46,353 nt of DNA from Rikenellaceae bacterium (lineage in GTDB: Bacteria > Bacteroidota > Bacteroidia > Bacteroidales > Rikenellaceae): NCBI GenBank assembly GCA_017425655.1, contig JAFPAT010000014.1, positions 1 through 46,353 on the forward strand, given 5' to 3'. Shown here piece after piece: positions 1 through 8,675 of the stretch (position 1 is the stretch's first letter; each line of letters begins with the position of its first letter). The position numbers and the translations under genes were made by a program. The notes under the pieces were generated by a model. It searched no databases. It saw nothing but the letters and a program-made list of their open reading frames with translations, and was not told the origin of the DNA.

Positions 1-2874
1 GATAAGTGGCATCTTCTGTTCGAAGAATAGTCGGTCGGCATACTCGACAATAAGGATTGAGTTCTTTGCGGCCAATCCGATTAACAACACAATCGAAATC
101 TGCATAAAGATATCGTTGATAAATTTAGCTTCAAAAAGATGTGCCAGCCAGATTGACAATAATGCACCCATAACAGCGAGTGGCACACCGAGCATAATGG
201 CAATAGGCAGTGTCCAATTATTATAGAGAGCAGCCAATGCCAAGAATACAAACAGTACCGCCAGTAGATATACTGCCACTCCTCCCTTTGTCGCAGCTGC
301 CTCTTGAAAGGCAATGCCACTCCACGCCATCCCAACATCTTCAGGGAGTGATCGAGCAGCCTCATCGCTGATACTTTTCATCGCTTGTGAAGAGGAGATG
401 CCTGATTTGGGGCTAACCGTCAGCGCAATCGAACGCAAAAGGTTAAATTGAGAAACAAATTCTACACCGACCGTATCAACGATACGAACGAATGACGATA
501 CAGGTACACTCTCTCCTTGCCCGTTGAGTACGAAATAGCTATCTAACGATGCCGCATCGCTACGATATTCGGGCGCGGCTTGTATATAGCTGCGATATAG
601 ACGACCAAAGCGATTGAAATTATTGATATAAGAGCCTCCTAGGAATGCAGATATCTGATCGTATAGTGTCGCTAAATCAACACCCTCGCTCAATGCGTAG
701 TTGCGATCTACATCCAATCGGCGTTGTGGTACGCGATTATTGAATTGCGACGTTACAGACGCTACCTCCGGCAACTGTTCAAGCGCAGCACTGAATGCTG
801 TAGCTTGTTCGGCAAGATATCCCAGCCCTCGGCTTTCTAGATCTTGTAACTGCAATTCCACACCGGAGGTTACACCCAAGCCCGGAATTGGCGGTGGGGT
901 AAAGGCGTAGGCCTCACCTGCGTTAATTGCTTCGTATAGTCGCTCATTCAGCGCTGCGGCAAGCGCCGATGCACTCTCTTTGCGCTTGTCGTAATCTTTC
1001 AAAGCTACAAATATAACTCCGTTAGATGTAGATGCAATGCCCGAAATCATATCAAATCCGGCAGCCGCTGCGGTATATTTCACTGCGCTTTGCTCTGCGA
1101 CGATCTGGTTCGTAGCGGCAATAACCTGCTCGGTACGTTTTAGCGATGCTGCTTCAGGCAGATTGACCATTACCATAATGTAACCCTGATCCTCTTCGGG
1201 TAGAAATCCCGATGGAATAACTCTCCAAAACGCTACTATCGCACATAAAATAACTGCCACGAAAACAACTGTGCGTGTAACGTGAGAAACGATACGGCGT
1301 GTTGTATTCGTATATCGCTCCATTAATCGATCAAACCAGCGATTAAATGCTCCGAAGAATCCGGTTGTACGCTCCTTTTTCGGGCGAAGAATCATTGCCG
1401 AGAGAGCAGGTGAGAGTGTCAGCGCATTAAATGCCGAAATTGCCACCGAGATAGCAATAGTAATCGAAAACTGCTGAAACATTCGGCCCGTAATGCCACC
1501 CGTCAATGAAACAGGAATAAATACAGCCAACAGAACTATAGTCGTGGCAATAATAGGTGAAGCTACGTTATGCATAGCCTCCAATGTTGCTTTGCGGGGC
1601 GACATTCCGCGAGCTATATTTACCTGCACTGCCTCGACGACCACAATGCCGTCATCAACGACCAATCCGATTGCAAGGATAACGCCCAATAGCGAAATGA
1701 TATTAATCGAGAAACCGAGCAGCGGAAAGAATATAAATGTTCCGATCAACGATACAGGTACGGCGATTAGCGGGATCAGCGTTGCTCGCCAATCTTGAAT
1801 GAACAGATATATAATTGCAACAACAAGAAACAATGCCAACAGCAGTGTATAGAATATCTCTTTTACACCTGCTTTGATATTTGAGGTTGTATCGACAACC
1901 GTATCAATGGCTACTCCGTCGGGGAAACGCTCCGAAATCTTTTCAACGGCCGCTTTGACTCGATTGCCAACCTCCATTGCATTGCTGCCCGGAGTTTGAT
2001 AGACGACAATCAGAGCTGATGGCTGACCGTCAAAACTCGACGATGTTCCATAGGTTTCGCTACCCAATGACACTTCGGCAATATCTTTCAGTCGCAGTTG
2101 CGAACCATCTTCAAGCGTTCGCAAAACAATCTCCGAATACTCTTCGGCTGTTGATATTTGTGGTGGCAGGGTAACGGTATAGGTAAATTCGGTCGCTTCG
2201 GTTGAAGGCTCGCCTCCCAGCGAACCAGTGGGATAGATCTGTGCCTGCTCTTCGATCGCGGATGTGATCTCTGATAATGATAGGTTGTAATACTCCATCA
2301 TATCGGGTTTGATCCATATTCGCATCGAATACTCTCCTGCGCCCATAATGTCGACCTTGCCTACGCCGTTGATCTTTAATAGCTCGTTTTGAAGGTTTAT
2401 ATAGGCGTAATTCGAAAGAAAACGATCATCATAACGACCATCGGAATGGAGCGCATAGACCAACAGAAAGCCCGTTTGAGTCTTTTGTGTCGTTACGCCC
2501 TGACGCGTTACAGCGGCAGGCAGCAATGCAGTGGCTGACGAAACATTGTTTTGCGTAAAGATTGCATCCATATCTGGATCCGACCCGATTGCAAACGTTA
2601 CTTGCAGATTCATTGCGCCGCTATTGGCGCTTGTACTCTGCATATAGAGCATATCACTTACACCCATTATATTCTCGGCAATGGGCGTAGCTACGGCATT
2701 ATCGACCGTTGTAGCATCGGCCCCGTCATATACGGCAGAAACCTCGACTACGGGTGGCGTAATGTCGGGATACTCCTCAATCGAAAGATTGAAGATCGAA
2801 ATTAGTCCCAACAAAACGATAACGATCGAGAGTACGATTGCAAATATCGGTCGCGAAACGAAAAACTTCTCCAT
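1..2874 (-). CDS. RND-family efflux permease (AcrB/MexB-like), C-terminus cut by window edge
   Basis: Inner-membrane proton-driven drug/metabolite exporter of the HAE-1 RND family, working with a periplasmic adaptor and an outer-membrane channel. The frame starts with an ATG at 2872-2874 and stays open for 958 codons to the window edge, so roughly the last tenth of a usual 1,030-1,060-residue protein is missing. The N-terminus MEKFFVSRPIFA is the standard first transmembrane helix. The proton-relay acidic pair appears as VVDDGIVVVE with Asp407 and Asp408, the same numbering as E. coli AcrB, and the partner lysine is Lys937 in AAKNSILIVEY. It lies 13 bases downstream of the adaptor gene in the same direction, so the two form an operon. 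No outer-membrane factor gene is visible; it may lie further left. Substrate cannot be read from sequence. Confidence 0.95.
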   Translation of the reverse strand, partial: MEKFFVSRPIFAIVLSIVIVLLGLISIFNLSIEEYPDITPPVVEVSAVYDGADATTVDNAVATPIAENIMGVSDMLYMQSTSANSGAMNLQVTFAIGSDPDMDAIFTQNNVSSATALLPAAVTRQGVTTQKTQTGFLLVYALHSDGRYDDRFLSNYAYINLQNELLKINGVGKVDIMGAGEYSMRIWIKPDMMEYYNLSLSEITSAIEEQAQIYPTGSLGGEPSTEATEFTYTVTLPPQISTAEEYSEIVLRTLEDGSQLRLKDIAEVSLGSETYGTSSSFDGQPSALIVVYQTPGSNAMEVGNRVKAAVEKISERFPDGVAIDTVVDTTSNIKAGVKEIFYTLLLALFLVVAIIYLFIQDWRATLIPLIAVPVSLIGTFIFFPLLGFSINIISLLGVILAIGLVVDDGIVVVEAVQVNIARGMSPRKATLEAMHNVASPIIATTIVLLAVFIPVSLTGGITGRMFQQFSITIAISVAISAFNALTLSPALSAMILRPKKERTTGFFGAFNRWFDRLMERYTNTTRRIVSHVTRTVVFVAVILCAIVAFWRVIPSGFLPEEDQGYIMVMVNLPEAASLKRTEQVIAATNQIVAEQSAVKYTAAAAGFDMISGIASTSNGVIFVALKDYDKRKESASALAAALNERLYEAINAGEAYAFTPPPIPGLGVTSGVELQLQDLESRGLGYLAEQATAFSAALEQLPEVASVTSQFNNRVPQRRLDVDRNYALSEGVDLATLYDQISAFLGGSYINNFNRFGRLYRSYIQAAPEYRSDAASLDSYFVLNGQGESVPVSSFVRIVDTVGVEFVSQFNLLRSIALTVSPKSGISSSQAMKSISDEAARSLPEDVGMAWSGIAFQEAAATKGGVAVYLLAVLFVFLALAALYNNWTLPIAIMLGVPLAVMGALLSIWLAHLFEAKFINDIFMQISIVLLIGLAAKNSILIVEYADRLFFEQKMPLI

Positions 2875-2887
2875 AATCTTTACTCGT

Positions 2888-4006
2888 CTATTTGTTATTT
2901 ATGGGTATAATTTTCTCGCCATTGCGAGCGCGTTGCAGCCCCTCGACAAGAACTCGTTCGCCTCGGTTCAAACCTTTGCGAATAATCCACATTGAGTCAA
3001 TTGTAGCTCCGAGAACAACATCGCGAAAAGCAAGTGTACTATCGGCCTGAACAACCCAAACGCTCGTTCGGTCGAGATCCTGAACTACGCTGCGCTGTGG
3101 TATAACAGCACAAGGATGCGCTGCTCCTACATCAGCACTTATACGTGCATATTGTCCCGATTTAAGTATCTGTGAGGGATTCGGGAAATTGACAGAAATA
3201 ACAATTGTTCCCGTTTGCGAGCTAACCGAAGGTTGTGTATAACCATAGCTGCCTCGCAGAGGATATAGCGTACCGTCGGACATATAGAGTCGAATATTTG
3301 ACAATAAAGTGCTATTGTCATAAGCCGGCAAAGTATCTGTTTCGCGTCGCTCCAAATATTCTGAAACGGGAATAGAGATATTGACCGAAACGGTGTCGAT
3401 ATTCTCAATCGTAGCCAATACCGTAAATTCGGTTCCGACACCCACATAATCGCCCTCGGTTGCGTTCGTCTGCCCGATGATGCCATCTATCGGAGAGTAT
3501 AAGCGCGTGTAGCCCGACTCCAAACGGGCATTTTTTAGTTGCTGTTCGGCTGATTTTACAGCTGATTGTGCTGATTGATATTGAGCAGTATATTCGTCCA
3601 GCTGGCTACGGCTTATCGCTTCGATTTTTGCCAAAGGCACAGCTCGCTCATAATTGTTGCGAGCCTCGATAGCTTGCGCACGTGCGGAATTAAGCTCCGC
3701 TTCGGCGGCCAATAGTTGAGTGTTGATCTGCGATGGGTCAATTGTGTAAAGTAACTGACCGCGCTTTACAGGCATGCCTTTTTTGTAATGTTTCGACATT
3801 AAGTATCCACTGATGCGAGGCTGTATTACCGCACTATAATTGCTCGATAGTTGTCCCGTAAATGAGATCGGGCTTGCGATGGTATCGAAACGTACCTCTG
3901 CAACCTGCAATTTTCGCATAGGGATTGTCGTTGATCTCTTTTTGTTATGACAGCCGACCATTGCGGACATGCATAAGACTAATAGTGAAAAGAATAGCTT
4001 TCTCAT
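2888..4006 (-). CDS. RND efflux periplasmic adaptor lipoprotein (AcrA/MexA-like)
   Basis: Membrane-fusion protein linking the RND permease to an outer-membrane channel. The preferred start is the ATG at 4006, giving MRKLFF followed by a hydrophobic stretch and the lipobox AMVGC, so the mature protein is a lipoprotein anchored at Cys19. An in-frame ATG at 4027 would add seven charged residues in front of the signal peptide and is less likely. The order is typical of the HlyD family: a lipoyl half-motif (GYLMSKHYKKGMPVKRGQLL), a long Ala/Glu-rich coiled-coil hairpin (AEAELNSARAQAIEARNNYE region), the second lipoyl half (YSPIDGIIGQTNATEGDYVG), then beta-barrel and membrane-proximal domains ending GLNRGERVLVEGLQRARNGE. 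The length of 372 residues is normal. It is the first gene of the pump operon. No TetR/MarR-type repressor gene is adjacent in this window. Confidence 0.93.
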   Translation of the reverse strand: MRKLFFSLLVLCMSAMVGCHNKKRSTTIPMRKLQVAEVRFDTIASPISFTGQLSSNYSAVIQPRISGYLMSKHYKKGMPVKRGQLLYTIDPSQINTQLLAAEAELNSARAQAIEARNNYERAVPLAKIEAISRSQLDEYTAQYQSAQSAVKSAEQQLKNARLESGYTRLYSPIDGIIGQTNATEGDYVGVGTEFTVLATIENIDTVSVNISIPVSEYLERRETDTLPAYDNSTLLSNIRLYMSDGTLYPLRGSYGYTQPSVSSQTGTIVISVNFPNPSQILKSGQYARISADVGAAHPCAVIPQRSVVQDLDRTSVWVVQADSTLAFRDVVLGATIDSMWIIRKGLNRGERVLVEGLQRARNGEKIIPINNK

Positions 4007-4123
4007 ATCAAACGATTTTCTTTTCATCGGTCAAAAAATATACCGAGCATTGACATCGCATCACTTTAAGTGGGGAAAATGATCAAAAAAACGGTCGTAT
4101 CTACATTTTTTTTATTGAAAAAG

Positions 4124-4153
4124 TTGTGAAATTGAATACTTTAATTAATTTTG
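4124..4153 (+). promoter_or_regulatory. Bacteroidota-type promoter of the Hc1-like gene
   Basis: TTG at 4124-4126, then 19 bases, then TAATTTTG at 4146-4153. This matches the primary sigma factor consensus of Bacteroidota (TTTG/TTG near -33, TAnnTTTG near -7). It lies 32 bases before the ATG at 4186. Confidence 0.75.
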
Positions 4154-4185
4154 CAAATGGAAAACCCTTTTAATTAAATAATGTT

Positions 4186-4362
4186 ATGAAAGAATTAGTT
4201 GCTAAAATTAACGAGCAGATCGCCGCTTTTCAGGAGAATGCAACTCTGCAGGTAGAGAAGAACAATAAGGCTGCCGGTACTCGTGCCCGTAAGGCTGCTC
4301 TCGAATTGACAAAGTTGATGAAGGAGTTCCGCAAGGTATCTGTTGAAGAGGCAAAGAAGTAA
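4186..4362 (+). CDS. Histone H1-like Hc1-family DNA-binding protein, 58 aa
   Basis: A short gene that is easy to miss: ATG at 4186, TAA at 4360-4362, 58 residues. The protein starts MKELVAKINEQIAAFQ and has a basic stretch (NNKAAGTRARKAALELTKL) followed by MKEFRKVSVEEAKK. This is the compact, Lys/Ala-rich helical form of the Hc1 family common in Bacteroidota. Members are thought to bind and compact DNA; that role is taken from the family and not shown here. The gene has its own strong promoter, stands alone between the pump operon and the convergent eptA-like gene, and is followed 21 bases later by a perfect hairpin. Such an isolated, well-promoted small gene suggests high expression. Confidence 0.88.
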   Translation: MKELVAKINEQIAAFQENATLQVEKNNKAAGTRARKAALELTKLMKEFRKVSVEEAKK

Positions 4363-4383
4363 TTTACTTATCCTCAAAGAATG

Positions 4384-4416
4384 ATAAAACGGCTCGGTAA
4401 TACCGAGCCGTTTTAT
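4384..4416. terminator. Bidirectional hairpin terminator
   Basis: Perfect 16-base inverted repeat (4384-4399 with 4401-4416) with GC-rich core CGGCTCGG and A/T tracts on both outer sides. It sits between the convergent Hc1-like gene and the eptA-like gene and can serve both strands. Confidence 0.85.
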
Positions 4417-4453
4417 GTAGCTATTGTAAGTAATATATCTTGCGGAAATAGTA

Positions 4454-6115
4454 TTATAGTTCGTTAATATCTCTCATCGCAAACTCTTTGACATCGTCGC
4501 GATTCAATCCCATATCTATATATCGCTTCGGCTCGCAATGATCGCTCAAATAGTGGCGTTCAACATTATAGTTAAATGCGCCACTTACAAGCGAAACTGC
4601 CGACGAGATATATTCCGAATCAATCTCGGTCAATTGCGCTACGGTGTGGAATACCGAATGAGTTGTTGCAGGCGCGAATGTGTTATTTTCGGCCGCCAAA
4701 GCCTTTTCGGGATTTGCCTCACGCCAAGCAGTGGAATACCAACCAAGACAAGCTACATGTGCCTGATAGTAGGTAATCGTAGGCGACGAGTGCAAGAAAC
4801 GACCGCGACGGTCGTCGTAAAGATCCTCACCGTGGTCAGAGCAATAGAACATAGCCGAGCAACACTTCTCATCGTTCAGCGTCTTAATAACTTGCGAGAT
4901 AAACCAATCGGTATAGAGAATCGAATTATCGTAGGCATTAACCATTCGTTCACGATTTTTTCGCGAAATCGAAACATCGTCATCAGGCGTATAGCGCGAG
5001 AACTCTGCCGGATAACGCTCTGCATAGTTGAAGTGAGAGCCGTAGCTATGCATAAATACAAACAAATCCGAACTGTCATTCTGGATCGCTTCGCAAAGAG
5101 GATCGAGCATTGCACCGTCGTGCTGGCCATTAAGATAAATTACCGAATCGGCACCGTCGCACATCATCTGAATCATGCCTCGGTTCGGAGCCTGACACGA
5201 TACGACAAGAGTGCGGAACCCTGCATCCTTGTATAGTTGCACAATGCTTTTACGTTGATAAATTTCTGAATGATTGTTGGCCGACACCGACGAAAGAATC
5301 AAAGGTACGCTCTTGTGCGTGGCGTTGCTCTGCGTTAGAACATTCTTATACACAACAAGATTTTCTTGCGATGCAAGCAGTGGAGTAGTTTCGCGCTCAT
5401 AGCCATATAACTGCCAATTTGCAGCACGTGCCGCTTCGCCGATAATCATTACATAGATCTCTCGCTGATTAGTTGTTTTGTTGCGTGTAGCTTTATAATC
5501 AAATTCGGCCGATGATGAAGGGTAGCGACGTACGTGGACAAGTTCATCAAAGGAACGGTATAAATTCTCGGCTACATTGAACGGGAAAACATCAAACTGC
5601 AACGTGGCACAACCGGCTAAAACCATTATGGCTCCCGTAATAGCAGCATAGCGACGAGTCGTCGGTGCGATTATAAATTTCTGTCGCAGTGAGTGTGCCG
5701 CCAACAACAGTAGCGGGAGATATAGCACCGCCACAAACATTACCATCGGCCAAATATTGCCAAGTAATTCGCCGGCCTCGTTCGTGTTTGTCGTAAACAG
5801 ATTGGTAAACATATCGACTGCGACGATCGAATTACCAAACATATAGAGCAGTACGAGTTGCAGCGCAGCGAATATCATCCAGATTAATCCGCCCCAGATC
5901 ATTAGTCCGCTACGTCGGCTTGCGACAGCCCATAGCGTATAAAAACCCGTAGGTATTAATACAGCTGCTACTGCACGAATAAAAGAGTAATTGTCGGTAA
6001 AGATCAGCACCAACGACGGGATCATCAGCGCTGCCACAAATCCTCCAATTAGCAGTCGGGAAAAACGAGTGTTAATATTTAGGTTTGTCTCTTTGTCCAT
6101 TTTAGAATGCCTCAT
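4454..6115 (-). CDS. Phosphoethanolamine transferase, EptA-like (sulfatase fold)
   Basis: Inner-membrane enzyme that moves phosphoethanolamine from phosphatidylethanolamine to a surface glycolipid, most likely lipid A. The first ~170 residues hold about five hydrophobic segments. The rest is a periplasmic alkaline-phosphatase/sulfatase domain. Visible catalytic features are IIGEAARAANW (metal-binding Glu227), the likely nucleophile Thr266 in SNATHKSVP, FMHSYGSHF, and the metal pair Asp427-His428 in FYCSDHGED followed by LHSSP. Length is normal for EptA/MCR relatives. ATG at 6115 overlaps the upstream gene by 14 bases; a second ATG at 6100 (MDKETN) would begin one base after that gene's stop and is equally plausible. 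It is the last gene of the YtfJ-like/Omp85/EptA unit. Family members confer polymyxin resistance; substrate here is inferred. Confidence 0.88.
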   Translation of the reverse strand: MRHSKMDKETNLNINTRFSRLLIGGFVAALMIPSLVLIFTDNYSFIRAVAAVLIPTGFYTLWAVASRRSGLMIWGGLIWMIFAALQLVLLYMFGNSIVAVDMFTNLFTTNTNEAGELLGNIWPMVMFVAVLYLPLLLLAAHSLRQKFIIAPTTRRYAAITGAIMVLAGCATLQFDVFPFNVAENLYRSFDELVHVRRYPSSSAEFDYKATRNKTTNQREIYVMIIGEAARAANWQLYGYERETTPLLASQENLVVYKNVLTQSNATHKSVPLILSSVSANNHSEIYQRKSIVQLYKDAGFRTLVVSCQAPNRGMIQMMCDGADSVIYLNGQHDGAMLDPLCEAIQNDSSDLFVFMHSYGSHFNYAERYPAEFSRYTPDDDVSISRKNRERMVNAYDNSILYTDWFISQVIKTLNDEKCCSAMFYCSDHGEDLYDDRRGRFLHSSPTITYYQAHVACLGWYSTAWREANPEKALAAENNTFAPATTHSVFHTVAQLTEIDSEYISSAVSLVSGAFNYNVERHYLSDHCEPKRYIDMGLNRDDVKEFAMRDINEL

Positions 6116-7361
6116 TTACATTGAATACCACCGAGCCACCATGCTTGCCGCGACCATAATCTATGCGGACATTGACTCGATGTTTGAACTCCCAACGGTA
6201 GCCAATACCATAGTTGGGCAGTGTCTGTCGCCATTGGAATCGATCGAAACTCGGGAAGACATTACCTGCGCCTACCCAAACGGCGATACCATGACGATTG
6301 TATATCTTTTGTCTAAATTCAGCCTGCACCTCAATCATTCCGTTGTCGCGATATTGGCCGAGGTAATAGCCTCGCATACGGTAACCGCCTCCTAATTGTG
6401 CGACCATCGACCAGGGAACCTCTTTACCCGTATTGTACTCCATATAAGCATCAAAAGCGAGCGTGCAACCCTTCCAAAGACGTTGGTAGAAATTGCCCGT
6501 AAATGTTGTGCGCCAGATTGTTTCAGTTGAGCCCAATGCGGCCGGAAAATAGGTTTCGCGCAGATTGAGATAGATGCCTCGATACGGATTCGGAGCAAAA
6601 TCGCGACTGTCATATTGCAGAGCCAGACCAAGACCTGTAGCTGTATATTTATCGCGCTGACCCAGCAGGTACTCGGGAGTCTTAACCTTTTTTGCAGCAG
6701 CGTGCGTAAAATCGAGTGCCGCACACGCAAAGAAATTACGAACCATCTCGTACTGATATTCTGCATCAATACGGTAGCGCTTTTCGACCATCGAAGACTT
6801 CTCGCCCTGTGCCATGTCGTAGCCTACACCCCAATAATCGATCGGCATTGAGGCAAACGAAACGTCGTATCTGATACGGTGGCGATTTTGATCCATAAGA
6901 TTGAGTCCCGTTACACCTACTTTGTAATAACCCGAGGTTGAGATATTTGCATAGAGCGACACATTCGATGGCTGGGTTATTGTATCTGTACGGTCAATAC
7001 GATACAATCCCGATGCCAAGATGCCAAGACTGACCTTCGTTACAGCCGAATAGCTTGGTCCGAGGACCCACGTAACGTCAAATTTCTTCTCCTGTGTACG
7101 GTCTTCGTTTGCTTGTTCGAAATAGCGGATCAAACGACGAAATATTGAACCTCGCTTTTCGACTGCAGCGCTATCTACAATTAAAGAATCAGCCGTCGCA
7201 GAAACGATTGTAGCAGCAATCGTATCATTTACGGTTGCCGCTAGCGGGGTATATGAGTATTTTATTGTATCGTTGTCGCGAATCAGCTGCCCATCGTGCT
7301 GTGCCGAAGCAGAAAGTACCGAGCAGAGGGTAAGTAGTGCGACAAATATCGTCTGTTTCAT
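6102..7361 (-). CDS. Omp85/BamA-TamA-type outer-membrane beta-barrel, no visible POTRA domain
   Basis: Predicted outer-membrane barrel of the bacterial surface antigen (D15/Omp85) family, about 419 residues. ATG at 7361 gives MKQTIFVALLTLCSVLSASAQ, a signal peptide cleaved after SASAQ; the TTG codon just before it is ignored. After ~70 low-complexity residues the barrel begins near KKFDVTWVLGPSYS and continues as alternating strands to a C-terminal phenylalanine (VVFNVNEAF). YDSRDFAPNPYRGIYLNL and RMRGYYLGQYRDN are typical of the family; the second resembles the conserved RGY/F loop-6 motif. No POTRA repeats fit in the short N-terminal part, so it is not BamA itself. It is sandwiched between a YtfJ-like gene (3-base gap) and the eptA-like gene (overlapping). 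Its cargo is unknown. Confidence 0.82.
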   Translation of the reverse strand: MKQTIFVALLTLCSVLSASAQHDGQLIRDNDTIKYSYTPLAATVNDTIAATIVSATADSLIVDSAAVEKRGSIFRRLIRYFEQANEDRTQEKKFDVTWVLGPSYSAVTKVSLGILASGLYRIDRTDTITQPSNVSLYANISTSGYYKVGVTGLNLMDQNRHRIRYDVSFASMPIDYWGVGYDMAQGEKSSMVEKRYRIDAEYQYEMVRNFFACAALDFTHAAAKKVKTPEYLLGQRDKYTATGLGLALQYDSRDFAPNPYRGIYLNLRETYFPAALGSTETIWRTTFTGNFYQRLWKGCTLAFDAYMEYNTGKEVPWSMVAQLGGGYRMRGYYLGQYRDNGMIEVQAEFRQKIYNRHGIAVWVGAGNVFPSFDRFQWRQTLPNYGIGYRWEFKHRVNVRIDYGRGKHGGSVVFNVNEAF

Positions 7362-7364
7362 CAA

Positions 7365-7889
7365 TTATCTGTAAGGATCGATCGCTTTGTAAAACTCTAC
7401 TTCATCCTCTTTGGAAAATTCTCCTTTGTGGAAATAGACCAACTCGCCCTCTTTCGAGATCAGAATCATCGTGAATTTATTGTTACAATCACCTAATCCC
7501 CATTCGGTTGGAATTATACGGTCGGGATCCGCCAAAATAGTTGCCCCATTCTTTTTGGTGCGGTTATACGCAATTTTGCGAACTATAGCGTTGGGCAGTA
7601 GTGGCGCATCTTTCAAATTTACGATGCCTATTCCGTAGATATTATCACCTGCAGCACGATGGTTATCCTCCATATCCTGACAAAAATCGGCACACTGGGT
7701 CGGATGATCCGGATCGGCATAGAAAATCAACAGATTCATTTCGCCCCAATGAGGAATATTGACCGGATTCTTTTTCAGATCTGTCAACTGTGGATTATTG
7801 ACTTTGCATGGTTCTGTAAGCGGTTGTGCATTGATTGCCGATACTGCAATAAGCGCAACAATTGAAAGAATTATCGATTTAAGTTTCAT
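7365..7889 (-). CDS. YtfJ-like secreted thioredoxin-fold protein
   Basis: 174 residues with a signal peptide (MKLKSIILSIVALIAVSAINAQ) and a thioredoxin-like fold. The second half (GIGIVNLKDA, ATILADPDRIIPTEWGLG, FTMILISKEGELVYFHKGEFS) follows the layout of E. coli YtfJ, a periplasmic protein of unclear function. Unlike a true thioredoxin it lacks CXXC, but Cys66 and Cys70 form a CX3C pair directly after the first core strand (NLLIFYADP), where an active site would lie; Cys28 and Cys135 are also present. It is the first gene of the unit with the Omp85-like and EptA-like genes, with a -7 element at 7986-7993. The YtfJ match is by recall of the family pattern, so moderate. A redox role is possible but not shown. 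Confidence 0.65.
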   Translation of the reverse strand: MKLKSIILSIVALIAVSAINAQPLTEPCKVNNPQLTDLKKNPVNIPHWGEMNLLIFYADPDHPTQCADFCQDMEDNHRAAGDNIYGIGIVNLKDAPLLPNAIVRKIAYNRTKKNGATILADPDRIIPTEWGLGDCNNKFTMILISKEGELVYFHKGEFSKEDEVEFYKAIDPYR

Positions 7890-7985
7890 TGTGCTCTTTT
7901 TTATGCTATGTTTTCTTCTGAATATTTGTATTTGTTATTCATTCAATAATTCGTATGAATTATCGTTCTGTTGTGAAAAACGCTG

Positions 7986-7993
7986 CAAAGATA
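7986..7993 (-). promoter_or_regulatory. -7 promoter element before the YtfJ-like unit
   Basis: CAAAGATA on the plus strand, which is TATCTTTG on the minus strand, about 100 bases upstream of the ATG at 7889. No clear -33 TTG is found at the expected spacing. Confidence 0.5.
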
Positions 7994-8118
7994 TTTAATT
8001 CTTATTAAATAACCACGCCTAACAAATGTCAAATAAGACAATATTCGACCAAAATACCTCTTTTGTGCCGATTTATATCGCTTCTTTTCTAATTATTTCC
8101 ACACTATCTTTGTTGTAT

Positions 8119-8547
8119 TTATCGGCGATATGGGAAGAAGAGCGCATCAAGAGCATATCGCCCGCCTCCCGAGATAAGCAACATTATGTATATTCCCATA
8201 TATACAAACGATAGCTCTCCCTCGGCAAACGTCTTTTCTGGAAAGGCTATAAATGTAGCTACATACATGCCGAAAATCAGCGGCAGGGTAGCGAGACGTG
8301 TAAATAGCCCCATTATAATCAATACCGAGCAACCCACTTCGGTTAATGTGATTAAGGTGAAAGAGACTGCACTGCCAATCCCCAACGGATCGGGAAATGA
8401 ATTGACTATTGCATTGTAATTCTGTATTTTGCCAATGCCGTGCGTTAGCATCATCGCGCCAATGAAAATTCGCATAAAGAGTATTGCCGAGTCGAACCAA
8501 CGATCGCTTGACAGTGAAGAAAGGAGTGTTGTGAGTCTGTTATTCAT
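8119..8547 (-). CDS. DoxX family integral membrane protein
   Basis: 142 residues from the ATG at 8547 (MNNRLTTLLSSLSSDRWFDS); the open frame continues upstream to 8613 but those residues are not typical. Four hydrophobic segments follow the DoxX pattern: ILFMRIFIGAMMLTHGIGKI, then FTLITLTEVGCSVLIIMGLF, LATLPLIFGMYVATFIAF, and VYMGIYIMLLISGGGRYALD. The first and last carry the family's conserved His-Gly-X-X-Lys and Gly-Gly-X-Arg-X-Ser/Ala-Leu-Asp type motifs. Some DoxX proteins are linked to quinone or thiosulfate metabolism or to redox stress; no specific role can be assigned. The gene is transcribed away from mtgA. The 229 bases between it and the YtfJ-like gene hold that gene's -7 element (7986-7993) and otherwise only AT-rich sequence. 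Confidence 0.88.
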   Translation of the reverse strand: MNNRLTTLLSSLSSDRWFDSAILFMRIFIGAMMLTHGIGKIQNYNAIVNSFPDPLGIGSAVSFTLITLTEVGCSVLIIMGLFTRLATLPLIFGMYVATFIAFPEKTFAEGELSFVYMGIYIMLLISGGGRYALDALFFPYRR

Positions 8548-8641
8548 GATTTGAGATGTTAAAATGATACATAATGATCGCTTAAATCCATACAATAGTA
8601 ATAATCCTGCCACGATTGAGCGTTCAATTAAATCAATTCAC

Positions 8642-8649
8642 TATCTTTG
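8642..8649 (+). promoter_or_regulatory. -7 promoter element of mtgA
   Basis: TATCTTTG, 26 bases before the chosen ATG at 8676. A TTG lies at 8616-8618, 23 bases upstream, slightly too far for the usual spacing. Confidence 0.6.
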
Positions 8650-8675
8650 CATAAATATTACCCAGAAGGGTGCTT

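Noticed and set aside
4121..4140. TTGTGAA-like half site as a Rex operator before the Hc1-like gene
   Set aside because: The second half (TTCACAA) is missing; only a single half-site match in AT-rich sequence.
4538..5236. Long plus-strand frame of 232 codons within the eptA-like gene
   Set aside because: It is the antisense shadow of a clearly conserved enzyme and shows no domain pattern of its own.
8026..8214. 62-codon plus-strand frame between the YtfJ-like and DoxX genes
   Set aside because: Its second half lies antisense to the DoxX end and its hydrophobic stretch has no family pattern.
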